Positions 34,961 through 47,905 of a DNA stretch of 64,000 bases are shown here, one piece after another. The notes beneath the pieces are model-generated. The model was given only the letters and a program-made list of their open reading frames with translations. It was not told the origin of the DNA and did not search any database. The position numbers and the translations under genes are program-made. The first letter of the stretch is position 1, and every line of letters begins with the position of its first letter. Source of the stretch: Ligustrum vulgare (taxonomy: Eukaryota; Streptophyta; Magnoliopsida; Lamiales; Oleaceae); contig OY743180.1 in NCBI GenBank assembly GCA_963555705.1, positions 40,890,129 through 40,954,128 on the forward strand, read 5' to 3'.

Positions 34961-36303
34961 TCCAACGCGAGACTAAAAATCTTTTTTCAAGCCACCATGA
35001 GTAGCAAGATCAAGCTAATGACTATAAACAAGCGCTTATTGTGAGGTAACCCAATTTTCTTTTTCTTTTATTTATTTTACTTTTTAGAATATAGGATTTG
35101 TGACTTTTATTTCTTTTATTTATATAGGGCTTCTTCATCCCATATTTTCCTTTAAGATGTGTTCTAGATGAATATAAATGCTTCATTATTATGATAGATT
35201 TATGTCCATTTTGAAGGAACAAGGCACTTGAACATAGGAAAGGGAAGAAGATTCGGCAAGTAATCCAACACTTTCATACCAACCTACCTACAACCTACAA
35301 ATTTGTAATAGGGGATACTTAGTTCCCTTCTATGCCCTTATTTATTATAATTTTCTTGTTATATTCTTAGACATTGAGGGCAATGTCTATTAAATTTTGG
35401 GGTGGATATGTTCATTTAGTTTTGCCTACTTTTGTGTACCCATTTACTTTATTAATCTCATTTTCGTAAAAAAATAAAATAAAATAAAAATTGCATGCTT
35501 GTGTGTTAAGTTGAATAACCTTACCAGTTTATGATGTAACTTATTCAAAACTTTGTGATTTATGAACTGCGAATTGGGATGTTATGCTTGGAGTAAGTTG
35601 ATTCATGCTAGATTATTATTTGAGTACGTCATCTTGATTATTGTGCATATAAGTTACACTAGAATATAAAGAATATGTTAGTATGGAACTAGGATATATA
35701 CCTATATAAAAATACTACTCAATCACTGGACCAATTAGATAAATAGTTTGGGGGAGTAGAACTTGTGGTATTAACAATATGGGAGGTGTTGATTCCATGC
35801 GTGCAAGAAATTTGTGTGGATTGATCTTGTCTAACGGGTGGAACCTAGGTAATAACCAAAAACTAGTAGTCTAATCCTTATTTTAAGTTTTTGCATAAAG
35901 TTGGAACATAAATGTATATTTTACCTCTATTTGTAGTCCTTTTTACTCGAGTTAGTAATCATATAAGGGTATTTCTAAATCTGGTGCCCTATGGTCATTT
36001 GACTTTGGAATCATCGGCCTAAAGTTAGCTACATGAGTCATTTAGAAATCTTAAGAGGGTGGGGTAACTCATTTATATAAATTAATTAAAAACAAATTTT
36101 TTTTTTAGAATATTGCATATATTTGACACATTTCTTCGGAGTCTAGTTGACTCGAGTCATTAAGATCGTATGGGTATCTCTGTAGCTGGTGCCCTGAAGT
36201 CATTTGAATTGGGAGCCACTGGCCTAAAGCTCGCAACAAAGGTCATCTAAAAGATTTAATAGAGAGAGGTACTGCATGAAAATAGTGCTTAGTGATGTTG
36301 CAT
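34961..36303 (+). other. 3' noncoding region of the gypsy element
   Basis: It contains CATTGAGGGCAATG (about 35373) followed by a TTTTGGGGTGG purine-rich run, and two GGTGCCCT...GGCCTAAAG blocks (near 35978 and 36195). All are also present, reversed, in 56870-57530 of the related element. No coding potential; this is the segment between polyprotein and 3' LTR. Confidence 0.65.
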
Positions 36304-36314
36304 ATTGGGGGATT
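36304..36314 (+). promoter_or_regulatory. Polypurine tract before gypsy LTR
   Basis: ATTGGGGGATT directly precedes the TGATAA start of the LTR. Confidence 0.7.
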
Positions 36315-37804
<1,490 letters not shown>

Positions 37805-38031
37805 AGTTTTTTGAGCCGTTGTCATAGAATAACATATTTATTATAATTATTGTTCAATTTTGATTAAATTTTTTATTTAATTTTATTTTAGGCTATTCTA
37901 ATTCCCTTGTGTCATGCTCTTTTAAGACACTTAATAGTTCATGTAAGATTCTGACGAAATAAGATTTCTTTCAATAGATCTTGAAATCGAAAGAACCTTC
38001 ATCACTATAGAAAGGAAATATGGCAGACGAT
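37805..38031 (+). pseudogene. Second copy of gypsy primer site, leader and gag start
   Basis: After the right LTR the text repeats what follows the left LTR: primer-site-like TTTTGAGCCGTTGTCATAG, a leader with TTATAATTATTGTTCAAT and TTTTAGGCTATTCT, then SDEIRFLSIDLEIERTF (gag start, compare 29965). It ends about 38031. It marks an LTR-internal-LTR-internal arrangement. Confidence 0.7.
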
Positions 38032-38106
38032 CATAATCAAACTATTTATTAAAAATATTAACCTTTTCCCTTAGTTAAGCAATCCTTCCAACGCGAGATT
38101 CTTCGC

Positions 38107-38276
38107 CCTTGTTTGAGCCCCATTATTTTAGAAAAATGGTTTACGTAATAGTGATTTTTAGGAGTATGTATGATTATAAAGTAAGAAAAATTTGGGGTTT
38201 ATGTGTAAAATTATTTTTTTTGGAGAATGTCTGGCTGAATATTAGGTTTCAAAAAAAAAATGGAGCTTAAACAAGG
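38107..38276. mobile_element. MITE with ~18-bp terminal inverted repeats
   Basis: CCTTGTTTGAGCCCCATT at 38107 and, reversed from 38276, CCTTGTTTAAGCTCCATT. 170 bp, no coding capacity. I could not settle the target duplication, so the superfamily is open. Confidence 0.7.
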
Positions 38277-39046
38277 ACTTCAATTTCTATGTTACCCGCA
38301 TCAGCACTTCAGTTAATTTTAGGAGGAAGTAGGCATAATGTCTAATCTGAAATAAAAATGAAATTGGAATGACCGATGTGGAACAAAAATAAACACTGAT
38401 AACTTAAGCCCCTATTCGGTGACATTTAAAATTTAAATTTTAATCAAAATCAATAATTAATTTTAATTAAACATTTTTTGGGTTACAAATTTTTTCAACT
38501 ACATATTTCATCAATTTTTATTAAAATTTACTAAAAATCTGATTTTAATCCCCACTAAACGTGGCTAATGTTAAACAATTTTATAAATTGGGGGTGACAG
38601 TAACTTTAATCCAAGAAATAATGAAGCCCATCTAATGTACTTGTGGATGTTTGACAAACTTCCTTTCCTACATTAAATAATATACTTTTATAAGCACTTT
38701 GAATCAATTAGTGCTTGTATGACAACTGAATAAATTAATGTTTAAACGATTATAAACTTTAAGTCCTAATAAATGTAGGGATAATAAGTGAATAGTATTA
38801 GAATTTTGGTAATGTATTTTTTAGAAATTTTTGTGTTTTTTTTTTTAAATTTTTTGATGAATGTGTAGTTTAAAAATATTTGAAAATTAAAAAACTGTAG
38901 GCTTAATTAAGAATTGATAGTTGAGATTGATTTTTAAAAGTTGAGGTAAAAATTATCACGCTACCAAACAAGCTCTTAGTGAATTCTACAAAAATATAAA
39001 TAAAAAGTAGAAAAATGTTACTTTACCACCCTGATTTTGATGAATA

Positions 39047-39154
39047 ATGCTAGAAGCACTTCGGGATTTACCCCCCGAGGTGACCCCCTCCTCACATGGA
39101 GGGGGTGGAGCGAGGGAGTCACCTCGAGGGTAAGCCCCGATGTGCTTCTAGCAT
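39047..39154. repeat. Foldback element with 37-bp arms
   Basis: Left arm 39047-39083 (ATGCTAGAAGCACTTCGGG...) and right arm 39118-39154 (...CCCCGATGTGCTTCTAGCAT) are near-perfect reverse complements. The loop itself contains CCCCCTCC/GGAGGGGG (39084-39091 and 39098-39105), so the whole unit can fold into one long hairpin. It lies about 250 bp upstream of the transporter gene. Confidence 0.85.
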
Positions 39155-39199
39155 GATCCGATTTTGATAAACTAGGTGGCACCCTCTCATATGATATGT

Positions 39200-39230
39200 G
39201 TGGGGCCGCTCTCATAATGAGCGACCCCAC
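39200..39230. repeat. GC-rich hairpin
   Basis: GTGGGGCCGCTC and GAGCGACCCCAC pair at 11 of 12 positions with a 7-base loop, about 170 bp upstream of the first candidate start codon. Confidence 0.75.
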
Positions 39231-39378
39231 CCCCAAACGAGGGGATGACACCCAATATAGCACCGGATTTGGTAGAGTAGATTACTCTCAAAAGTATGTA
39301 TAAACATTAGTGAAAACTTACTTTCCAAACAAACGCATTGATATAACCAGAACAAACTTTAGGTTATGTGGCTTGCAT

Positions 39379-39386
39379 TTATATAG
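39379..39386 (+). promoter_or_regulatory. TATA-like box TTATATAG
   Basis: TTTATATAGTG is the only good TATA match just upstream of the gene. Transcription would start about 25-35 bases downstream (39408-39418), which would exclude the ATG at 39401 and favour the one at 39440. Confidence 0.4.
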
Positions 39387-39400
39387 TGAGCAACACAATA

Positions 39401-42400
39401 ATGCAGCCCCAGAGTTCACCCAAACACTTCAAAGAAACCATGGACACACTGCCTGCTGCGAACTCCACAACGGAGTTACAGCAGCTTGATCTTGACGCCG
39501 CACCCGCCCAGAACGAGAGGGCCAAGTGGTTGCTCAGCTCTCCCAACCCACCAAGCCTATTGCACCAGCTCAGAAGCTCCATAAGAGAGACTGTTCGACC
39601 TCAAGAAAGGAAAAAACAACCTCGGACTCAAGTCCCTTTTTTGTTCTTGCAAGGCTTATTTCCAATCCTGAAGTGGGGAAGGAGTTATAGGGCTGCAAAG
39701 TTCAAGAAAGATTTAATGGCTGGTTTAACTCTTGCAAGTCTTTGTATACCTCAGGTTTGCATAATTTTCAGCTCTAAGTTTACATTTTATGGTGTGTTTG
39801 GATTAAAAAAGCTACTCTTTTCCAGTCCTATTCAGTCTAGAACTATAGAAAGCATGTTTTTTAGCGTTTTTATCTGAGATCTTGAAAGGGAATCATTGCA
39901 GAGTATTGGATATGCTAATCTGGCAAAACTTGATCCTCAATATGGCCTTTGTGAGTAAAAAATTTATTTCCGGGTTTTCCTGATTTATACATATACAGCT
40001 TTATTTATTTATTTTGATTAATTTTTGTATTTCAGACACAAGTTTTGTCCCACCTTTGATATATGCTTTGATGGGGAGTTCAAGAGAGATTGCCATTGGT
40101 CCAGTGGCAGTAGTTTCATTGCTGCTTTCTGCAATGACACAAAAAGTTGTTCACCCTTCAGTTGATCCTGCTGCCTACAGAAGCCTTGTTTTCACCATCA
40201 CTTTCTTCACTGGTGCCTTCCAAGCTATCCTCGGAATTTTAAGGTTGTCTTAGTACTTCACAACTCTCTTTACTTTTTCCGATTCTATAGCTTCTTCGTA
40301 TACTAATGGACAATATTAAGAAAAAATAGTTAAAATCGTACATTCGTCCACATCTATACAATACTGCGTATCAACATGCCCTTAATAATAAAAGAGTCTG
40401 TTCATAACTAATCTTTGTAATGTAAGAATAGATAGGATAGACAACATGATTATTTAGTTTTGATCTTCAATGAACCAACCAGATTGACAAAAGAATTCAT
40501 CCATAGGACCATAAATCAATATAGCTTCTCCTTCTCGATATGAAGTAGGGTCCGTTTGATACGACTTTTGTTTTAACTTTTGTTTTTTGCAGAGGAACTT
40601 CTTGAAAACTAAACTTATGTTTGGGAGGGATTTTATTTTAATTTTTTTTTATCAAAATCTACAATTGATTATAACCACATATTTCATGAATCTCACAACT
40701 TTTTAACTACACATCTCATCAACTTTTATCAGAATTTGCTAAAAACTTGATTTTAATCTCTATCAAACAGAGGCTAATTTTTAAAAGCACTTCATACTCG
40801 AAGTGCTTTTGAAAGAAGTCACACTAAACCAACAATGCGCGAATGTCTTTGCTTAAAAGAAATGTTACATTTAACCAACTTTCTCTAAATGCTCTTTTAA
40901 TTTGTGGAAGTACTTTTTAAAAATTAGCAAATGGGTTAAAAGTAACTTTAAGTTATTGCTTTTTGTCTTTTCAAAAACTATTTCAAATAGACCTAAATTT
41001 CTTAAGTATTTTCAGGTTTGGATTTCTTGTGGATTTTCTCTCACATGCAGCAATAGTTGGATTCATGGGAGGTGCTGCTATTGTAATAGGCCTCCAACAA
41101 TTGAAGTTATTGCTGGGAATTAGTAGTAGTAATTTTACAAACAAAACTGATGTGGTCTCTGTGACGGAGTCCGTTCTTAAAGCGCTTCATCATTCTGTAA
41201 GTTCCTATAATGATTTTTTAACGTTCAATTCGACCTGATTTTTATTGCGTGACAAAACTATTGATAAATCTAGAGAAATATTTTTATGGGACATTTTTAA
41301 GTGACATTGTGATATAGCGCACATTTATTGAGTGATGAAAAAGTAAGTTGTAAGATAGTTATTTTCACCACTCAATGAATGTATAACATGTCACAATATT
41401 ACTTAAAAATATTTTTAAAGAATATCTCTCTAGAATTACTCCAAAACTAATGTGGTTTTCATAGGTTAGTTCGTGCATGATTAAATTTTGAAATTTTTCT
41501 TTGCTTAACATAAAAACTTGAGAATCGCCACGTGCCAAAATCTAAATTAGCTGAACAACTAATTTGGCATATTTAAGAGTCATTATTTCAAATAATGTGG
41601 TTAGTAATAGTTAATTTTTAGAGAATGTCTAGTTAAAAAGTAGGAATTTTTGAAATATGTGTAAATTATTCTATTGATAGAATGTGTAGTTTAAAATAAG
41701 TTTTAAAAAATGATATTTTTAATAATGGATACCGAACGGGCCTTAGTGAAGTGGACAATAACCGTAATAAGAGTGTGTATGGCCAAACTTAGGAGAAACA
41801 TAGAAGTTAATTTTAAGTTAATTATGTTTTCAAACATGTCTAGATAGATCTTTCCGCGCTATCAAGATTCGTAACCCATTTCTAACTTTTTTATTCACTT
41901 TTAAAAATGATTTATTTACTTATAATTAATTCTTTCGAGCTAATTAGCCAAATACATCCTTGTACTGGATATTAAATCTGCTCCTTTCTATATTAGCACA
42001 CATATATATAGAAAAATTAATCTTTCACATGCATGACTGGTTGATTCATTTTGTATGTAATTTTGTTGACAGTGGTGGTATCCTTTGAATTTTTTGCTTG
42101 GCTGTTCATTCCTCGTCTTCATCCTAATTACAAGATTCGTCGTAAGTACACAGATCACTTCAAGACAAAAGATTCCACGGGGTTCATATTTATACCACAA
42201 TGAACTATTCATATGTCATAATTTTGTTAATTTGTATTTTTGTTTCAATCAAGTCCCTTAGTTCAAATTCCCGACTTGATTGAATCAAAAGTACAAAATT
42301 AAGCAAGTGTGTTCGGTAAACAAAATAAATTAGTTTATAAACCACATTATAAACTAAACGATTTCTCAAACCACTTTTTAATCATAGACATTTTCTCTCC

Positions 42401-42934
42401 CCAATTTTCAACATCTGTTTTTTATCTCAAAATCATAAATAAGGCCCTGTTCGGCGGCCAATTAAATTGGAGAAAGAATATTTATTTGGATTTTCTAGGT
42501 AAAATGTGTGTTTAAAAATTAAAGAGAGAAAATGTGTATGGTTAAAAAGTGGTTTGAAAATTATGTAATTTAAATCTTTGATTTAAACCAAGCCGCCGGA
42601 GGCTAAACCAATTTATAAACTATACAATGTTACCAAATAGTGGCATATGACCAAATGAAGATCAATGACCCCACTTGGATTAAAGTTGGCATTCAAATTG
42701 CAGGGCAGAAGGAATAAGAAACTTTTCTGGTTACCAGCCATGGCACCTCTTTTCTCTATGATATTATCGACTTTAATAGTTTACTTGACCAAAGCTGATA
42801 AGCATGGCATCAAAATTGTAAAACATTTCAAAGGTGGCATCAATCCAAGTTCAGTTCCTCAACTCAAATTTGGAGGTCCACATGTTGGAGAAGCAGCAAA
42901 AATTGGATCAATATGTGCCTTGATTGCTCTCACT
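39401..42934 (+). CDS. SULTR2-like low-affinity sulfate transporter, first six exons, C-terminus missing
   Basis: A membrane sulfate/proton cotransporter (SLC26/SulP family). Exons: 39401-39754, 39902-39950, 40036-40243, 41016-41196, 42073-42141, 42704-42934. All have GT/AG borders, phases agree and there are no stops, giving about 364 residues. Signature text: [57 protein letters not shown] and [13 protein letters not shown]. The N-terminal [20 protein letters not shown] segment points to plant group 2 (root/vascular low-affinity transporters). Family members have about 650 residues and 12 membrane spans plus a cytosolic STAS domain. Here the reading stops at ICALIALT with a GTTAGT donor; the expected next exon (EAIAVGRS...) and STAS are not found in the window. 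Start is 39401 or, with better context and TATA spacing, 39440. It is a truncated gene, or one with a very long TE-filled intron. Confidence 0.85.
40244..41015 (+). other. SULTR intron 3 with repeat-derived segment
   Basis: 772-bp intron. 40550-40790 resembles 38406-38575 upstream of the gene (shared ATATTTCAT, TCATCAACTTTTAT and AAAACTTGATTTTAATC-like blocks), suggesting dispersed copies of the same short element. Confidence 0.5.
41197..42072 (+). other. SULTR intron 4
   Basis: 876-bp AT-rich intron. 41590-41760 ends in ACCGAACGGGCCTTAG, a phrase typical of MITE ends near plant genes; no complete inverted repeat was delimited. Confidence 0.45.
42142..42703 (+). other. SULTR intron 5 with MITE-like insert
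   Basis: 42437-42610 starts AGGCCCTGTTCGGCGGCC and ends AAGCCGCCGGAGGCTAAA, partly complementary, with AT-rich sequence between; likely a small MITE. Confidence 0.5.
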
Positions 42935-44680
42935 GTTAGTATATTTATTATACTTCTTCTCATCTCTTTTCAATAAGCAGGAATTTCTTTCGAATAACTG
43001 ATCTTTGCATTCCCACATTGCTTTTTCATTGAGTGCATGATCACAAGAAGTTTTTTTTGGTAACCATGACATCGAGGGGGTTAAAATGCTATTTTCATCT
43101 AACCTCTGTCACTATTTCATTTTAGTTGCCCAACTTTGTTTTGTTTCAAGCTAGTCACTGAACTATTATTATTATTATTGCAGTTTAGGCACCCCATTTG
43201 TTGAATTAAGGAAATGATAACATTCATGGACAAGTTGTGCTTCTCCTTTCTTTCTTTCTTTCTTTCTTTCTTTCTCCTTCTATTTGTCTCTTTATAAATT
43301 TACATTACGAAAGGCACAACTTGTCTAAAGGTACAATTTTTTTTTTTTTTTTAGACGATTAAATGGTGAATGACTTTCCATTTTCCATTAGCCTTGAATA
43401 CGTGTTGGAATCCAACGGTCACCTACATTCTAGAGCTCTCTAGGGAAATAACTTCTAACATCCGCAATGAATATGTTAATATTTGTTAGTTAAACTTTGT
43501 CATAGAGATAGAAAGTGATTGTTAATTGACACGTATCCATGCATTTTAAGTTCACCTAGAGCTTGACTATCACATTTGGACTAGTTAAATTTAGTTGGTC
43601 AACCATCTATATAACATCTCAATGTATGTATATACACATATTCATATACACATAGGGTTTTTTTGATTTTCATTAAAATTTTCTTATTTTTCTACAGTAC
43701 TTAATCTCAATCATCATTTAAAAGTCAAGTCAACAATATCTGACTTTTCAACCAAATTTCAACTATCTAATCTTCTAAAAATCACTATTCATTTTTTTAA
43801 AAAAAAAAAAAAACTAGAATCAAACACGCATAATTTCTTGTTTGATATTTTTGAGATTGTGACCAAAAGAAAAAAGAAAACTAATTAAATGCTACATAAG
43901 GTAACCAAAATGCTAATTAAACTTAACAAACTATTTAACTTACGTTGTTAATAAATGCACTTAAGTGATACACTAACACATTTATTGGAGTTATGACCCC
44001 TACCTAAACCTAACTTATGACACTAATGCACTAACACATTTAGTCTATAATGAATGCCTCCAATTCTACAGCACATCACCCTTATAGGAGCATCTCTAAT
44101 GCTAGACATCTTTCAAAGTATATAATGTGGTAAGAGAGAAAAGAGGAGAAGAAAGAGAGTATGGAAGGAAGAAATAAAATTAAAAATATACGAGAGGTTG
44201 ATACAAAATCTCAAAAATTATTATAGAAGGTGTTTAGATGATGTCTAGAAACGGACATTATTTTAGTCATCCTTACATAATAAATGTTGTCATTTAAGTT
44301 TTGTCAGTTCTACATAATCGCCATATCAACTAGACGGCTAAAGTAGAATGCAGTATTGTAGATGCTCTAAATATGGGTTGTATTATGTGGATTGGATGAG
44401 AAAGAATTGAAAATGACTGAGTGTAGGTGTGTTTAAGTGCTTAAAGTGAGAGGGGTATTTGCAATAAAGTGCCTATAGTTAAAGTTGTACGCGAATGTGG
44501 TTTTTGAACAATAAAATATTATTTTCTTTGGAGTTCAAACTCTGCATATTTGGTATTGAAGCCATGTTGGTTGAGTGATGGTTTTTTTCCAGCTTCTTAA
44601 GATTGTTCACAAATTGATATTGTGAAACTTCCATGAAACTTGCTTGATATTAAGGAGGATAATCAAGTTACAATGAGAAC
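42935..44680. other. Noncoding sequence after the last transporter exon
   Basis: I searched all frames by eye for the remaining SulP exons (EAIAVGRSFA, the GSxxSCY region, the STAS domain) and found none. It contains a (TTTC)n microsatellite (43247-43275), a poly(T) run (about 43338-43352) and AT-rich sequence. Confidence 0.5.
43247..43275. repeat. (TTTC)n microsatellite
   Basis: Seven tandem CTTT units ending CTCC. Confidence 0.95.
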
Positions 44681-45700
44681 CTAAGAGTAAAAGGTAGAGT
44701 GTAGAAGATCAACAATCTTAATGACATCACATAACAATTTTGTTGGAATATTTTGTGTATAGTGACGCCAAGGAAGTAGAATAATTTTTATGATATCTGT
44801 GCCGACAAATTGACGGAGTAATGACAAGGAAACAAGAAGAAGAAAGGAAAAGAAAAGAAAGGTGACAAAGTCGAGGCAAATGTTGAACACTTTGTCTTTA
44901 AGTCAAATTTGCCCCGCAACGGTGCCTACGGTTTTTGAAAATCGACTCCCAAGATACAACGACTCCCACTTGTGTTTGTAGTACTCCAAAACACAAGCAC
45001 AATGAACCAGAATTATGACTTTTGTACTCCAAAAATGAAAATGAAAGAAAATCAAAAGAATATGCAACAAATGCAAGGATCTTTGATTAAGAGGAGAGTA
45101 GAGAATGATATTGTGATGGCATATCATTGGTGTGAGGAATAGGACATCTCAAGGGTCCTATTTATATAGGATGAAGGGTTGTGGACGAAGTGGTGTGGAG
45201 CCAAACCATACAATCCTTCCAAATGACACAACTGTTCGGACTATCATGCGATCGCATGGTTATAAGCCTTGCGATAGCATGGCTTTACGTGAAACTGAAC
45301 CAATTTCTCGATTGGTTTAGGTTTGAGAATTTGGCTGAAGTCGACGCGAAGTCACTTTTAATCAGTTTTCTACTTAACCAATTTCTCGATTTATTAAACC
45401 AATATCTAACAAATTTTGCATATAATCATATTTCCAAGGTCAAGACTTGTGAGGCGTACTCAACTGCTGTTACGAGATATCATCAGAGGATGTTGGGCTA
45501 AGAAAAAATGGACGATTAAAGTAGTAAGGATGCGTCTACTATAAAGACAAAATTGAGGAAGGATTATTGAAGGACAAGGGACAAAAACATGACAAAAGAA
45601 GCATGAGACATGTTTGCACAACTGTTTTTAAGAGATGGCATGAGTTTGCATTTTATGGAGAACGAGCTACTCTCTATTAATTAGGGAGATGATGGTAAAC
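44681..45700. other. Probable LTR-derived sequence, unresolved
   Basis: No gene. GGTCCTATTTATATAGGATG (45153-45172) looks like a retrotransposon LTR promoter, and 45240-45290 has GCGATCGCATGG/GCGATAGCATGG repeats. It lies next to the copia 3' LTR whose left limit I could not fix. The small frames here (for example 45181-45501) lack recognisable domains. Confidence 0.35.
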
Positions 45701-46300
45701 CAATATTTTAACAAGGTAAACATTGCTGCTTCAGCGACCATCGAGTGGTCGACTTCCTGCTAAAGGTTCTTGAGTGGCCATCAAGTGGGACTTGAGCGAT
45801 TGTGCCCTGACTTTTTCCTCCTTGTTCTATTTTTACCTTAAAAAACAAATACTCAACTGCAATATTTTGACTTCTATTACAACTATATAAAGCGTGAAAT
45901 TCTATTTACACGATTGCCAATTCCACATATGGCATTCTGTGACAAAATCACCTAATAAATAAATGAGTACAATAGACTAACTTCTTTTACTCAGAACCAA
46001 AATTGCAACTTAATTGCTTGTCATAATTATTTTATGAAACACATCAATTCAACAAATAATTAACAGTAAATGAAATAACCAATGCAGTAAACGAATAATA
46101 TTTTTAACAACCAATAGCTGGAAGTCTAACAAATATATTAACAAAATCTCAAGAACACCAAAAGCATAATATCAATGTACTCCATTTAGATTTGCTAGTA
46201 AATACCAGAGTCAAATCGTTAAAAAAATTTAAAAACATCCACTACTACTCACCCTAACTCATATACTAATCATTCCCTTCCAAAAAAATAAATACTAACA
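45700..46300 (-). repeat. 3' LTR (part) of a gag-only copia derivative
   Basis: 45735-45900 matches 48640-48800 closely (for example CATCAAGTGGGACT and AAATACTCA.CT). On the minus strand it starts TGTTAGTATT at 46300, directly after the polypurine tract AAAAGGGGAGA (46301-46311). Its left limit is not determined. Confidence 0.55.
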
Positions 46301-46311
46301 TCTCCCCTTTT
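46301..46311 (-). promoter_or_regulatory. Polypurine tract AAAAGGGGAGA
   Basis: Minus-strand text TTTGTCATTTGTGACAAAAG leads into GGGGAGA, as in SIRE-type copia elements, immediately before the LTR start. Confidence 0.65.
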
Positions 46312-47179
46312 GTCACAAATGACAAAGAAGATTAATTAATATAAATAAGAATAGCGCATAATATAACGAGTGAAAAAATTATATGCAAAATATATGATGG
46401 GAGAAAACAAATTTCTTTTTCTTTTTGAAATAACTGTTTTTCATGGATTTTTAAAACTAACATTAAGTAGTGAAATCTCATAAACAGTTATTACTTACTT
46501 ATACAAGCATAATCATAAACAATGATCTATTCTTATAAAACTTATTTTAAACTTATTTTTTTAAAATTATATAAGAGACTCGTCTATGAAGAGTGTCATT
46601 AATCTCCAATAAGGAAGATTCAAGACCTTAAATCATTGAGAAAGGATATTCAAAGAAATCACCTGTTATTATTTTTCTCAAATTATGAAAATCAAACTCA
46701 GTGCAACTAGGATCTTTTACTCAAAACAGCTCATAAAATTTTTTTATTGCATCTTTTCCTTACTCCTCCTTACATTGAGCGTATAATTTTTTTCTATCTT
46801 TTGTGTAGACGTTTCTTTATTAAGCTAACTAAATGATCCCTATAACTAGCCTTCAGTAGATAACTCCAAGTCAGTTGATTATATGGCTCCAGGTTTTTAG
46901 AGACCCTTACAGGCTTAAATAAGATATATCTCAGTTTTTCTTTTGACATATAAATAAATTATTTTTAAGTACAATACTTTTTATTTTAAGGGAAGTATGC
47001 TTGCACTTAGGTCATTTAGTTAAAGGTCATTCAATATTCAAAGTCAACTTACCACATCGATGACATAGATCTTAAATCTCACACATGCAATCAAGACTCA
47101 CTTACAAAAGCTTAATTTGTAAAGTGTAGAAGATACATGAAATAGCATATACAATGTAATCCAAACAAGTTCTATGCAA

Positions 47180-47880
47180 ATTTAATTGATACTTTATTCA
47201 TCATTTATAAATTTCATTAGTACTTGATAACAAATAAACATGTACAATAATATCATTTTTGAAGTGTTAAAAAAATTCTTTTTCCCTTTATTTTTATTTT
47301 TATTAGTAACACAAGAAAAAAGACAAGGAAAAAGTGTAAGTACATTCATGTATGGACAATTATCATGAGAGTTTTTTAGATCTACTAGAGAGACTTTGAG
47401 TTTTAGCATTAGATTTCTCGAGAAGCTTCTTTGTTTCTACATCATCTTCCCTCTTAGACTCACTCTTAATTATAGAAGTAAAAGCCACATGGTTTGAACC
47501 CCTACGGATTAGAGTTCTTAATAATTTTAGTTCCCTCATATGTGGTTTCTAATATATCCCAGTATTCATTCGCAAATTCATACATAGATATACGTTTGAA
47601 CCCCTATCGAGAGATAGCCACAAAGATGACATGGATAGCTTTATTATTCGAGTTACATTTAATAGATTCATTCTTAGTTCAATTGGCTATGTTAGTGGGA
47701 GTTACTACACTTGCAAAAATGCTAGATGGTTCAGTCTAACCTTAAATAACACTCCACCAAACATGTTCATCTACTAATCTTAAAAAGGCTCTCATCCTAA
47801 CCTTCCAATAGACATAATTACTATCATGAAAGTAGGGAGAACATATAATGAATGACTCATCCAAACTAAATAGGGACAAC
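47180..47880 (-). pseudogene. Copia gag remnant (only coding region of this element)
   Basis: The minus strand reads FHDSNYVYWKVRMRAFLRLV, then with stops TEPSSIFASVVTPTN, and NEYWDILETTYEGTKIIKNS: the N-terminal half of a copia gag (UBN2-like domain). After this the sequence decays and reaches the polypurine tract at 46311 with no protease, integrase or RT. The internal region is only about 1.6 kb, so this is a deletion derivative. Confidence 0.7.
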
Positions 47881-47890
47881 CTTGAATTTA

Positions 47891-47903
47891 GGCTCTAATA
47901 CCA
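47891..47903 (-). promoter_or_regulatory. Primer-binding site TGGTATTAGAGCC
   Basis: Initiator-Met-type site with one change (TATTAG for TATCAG), next to the LTR end at 47906. Confidence 0.8.
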
Positions 47904-47905
47904 CT

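Larger units (their letters stand above)
38277..39360. other. Upstream region of the sulfate transporter gene
   Basis: AT-rich, with a MITE-like AGCCCCTATTCGGTGAC segment near 38406, a 37-bp-arm foldback (39047-39154) and a GC hairpin (39200-39230) close to the gene. The 81-codon minus frame at 39018-39263 only reflects the inverted repeat. Confidence 0.5.

Noticed and set aside
45181..45501. 106-codon plus frame
   Set aside because: No recognisable motif, in LTR-like sequence, with an equally plausible overlapping frame.
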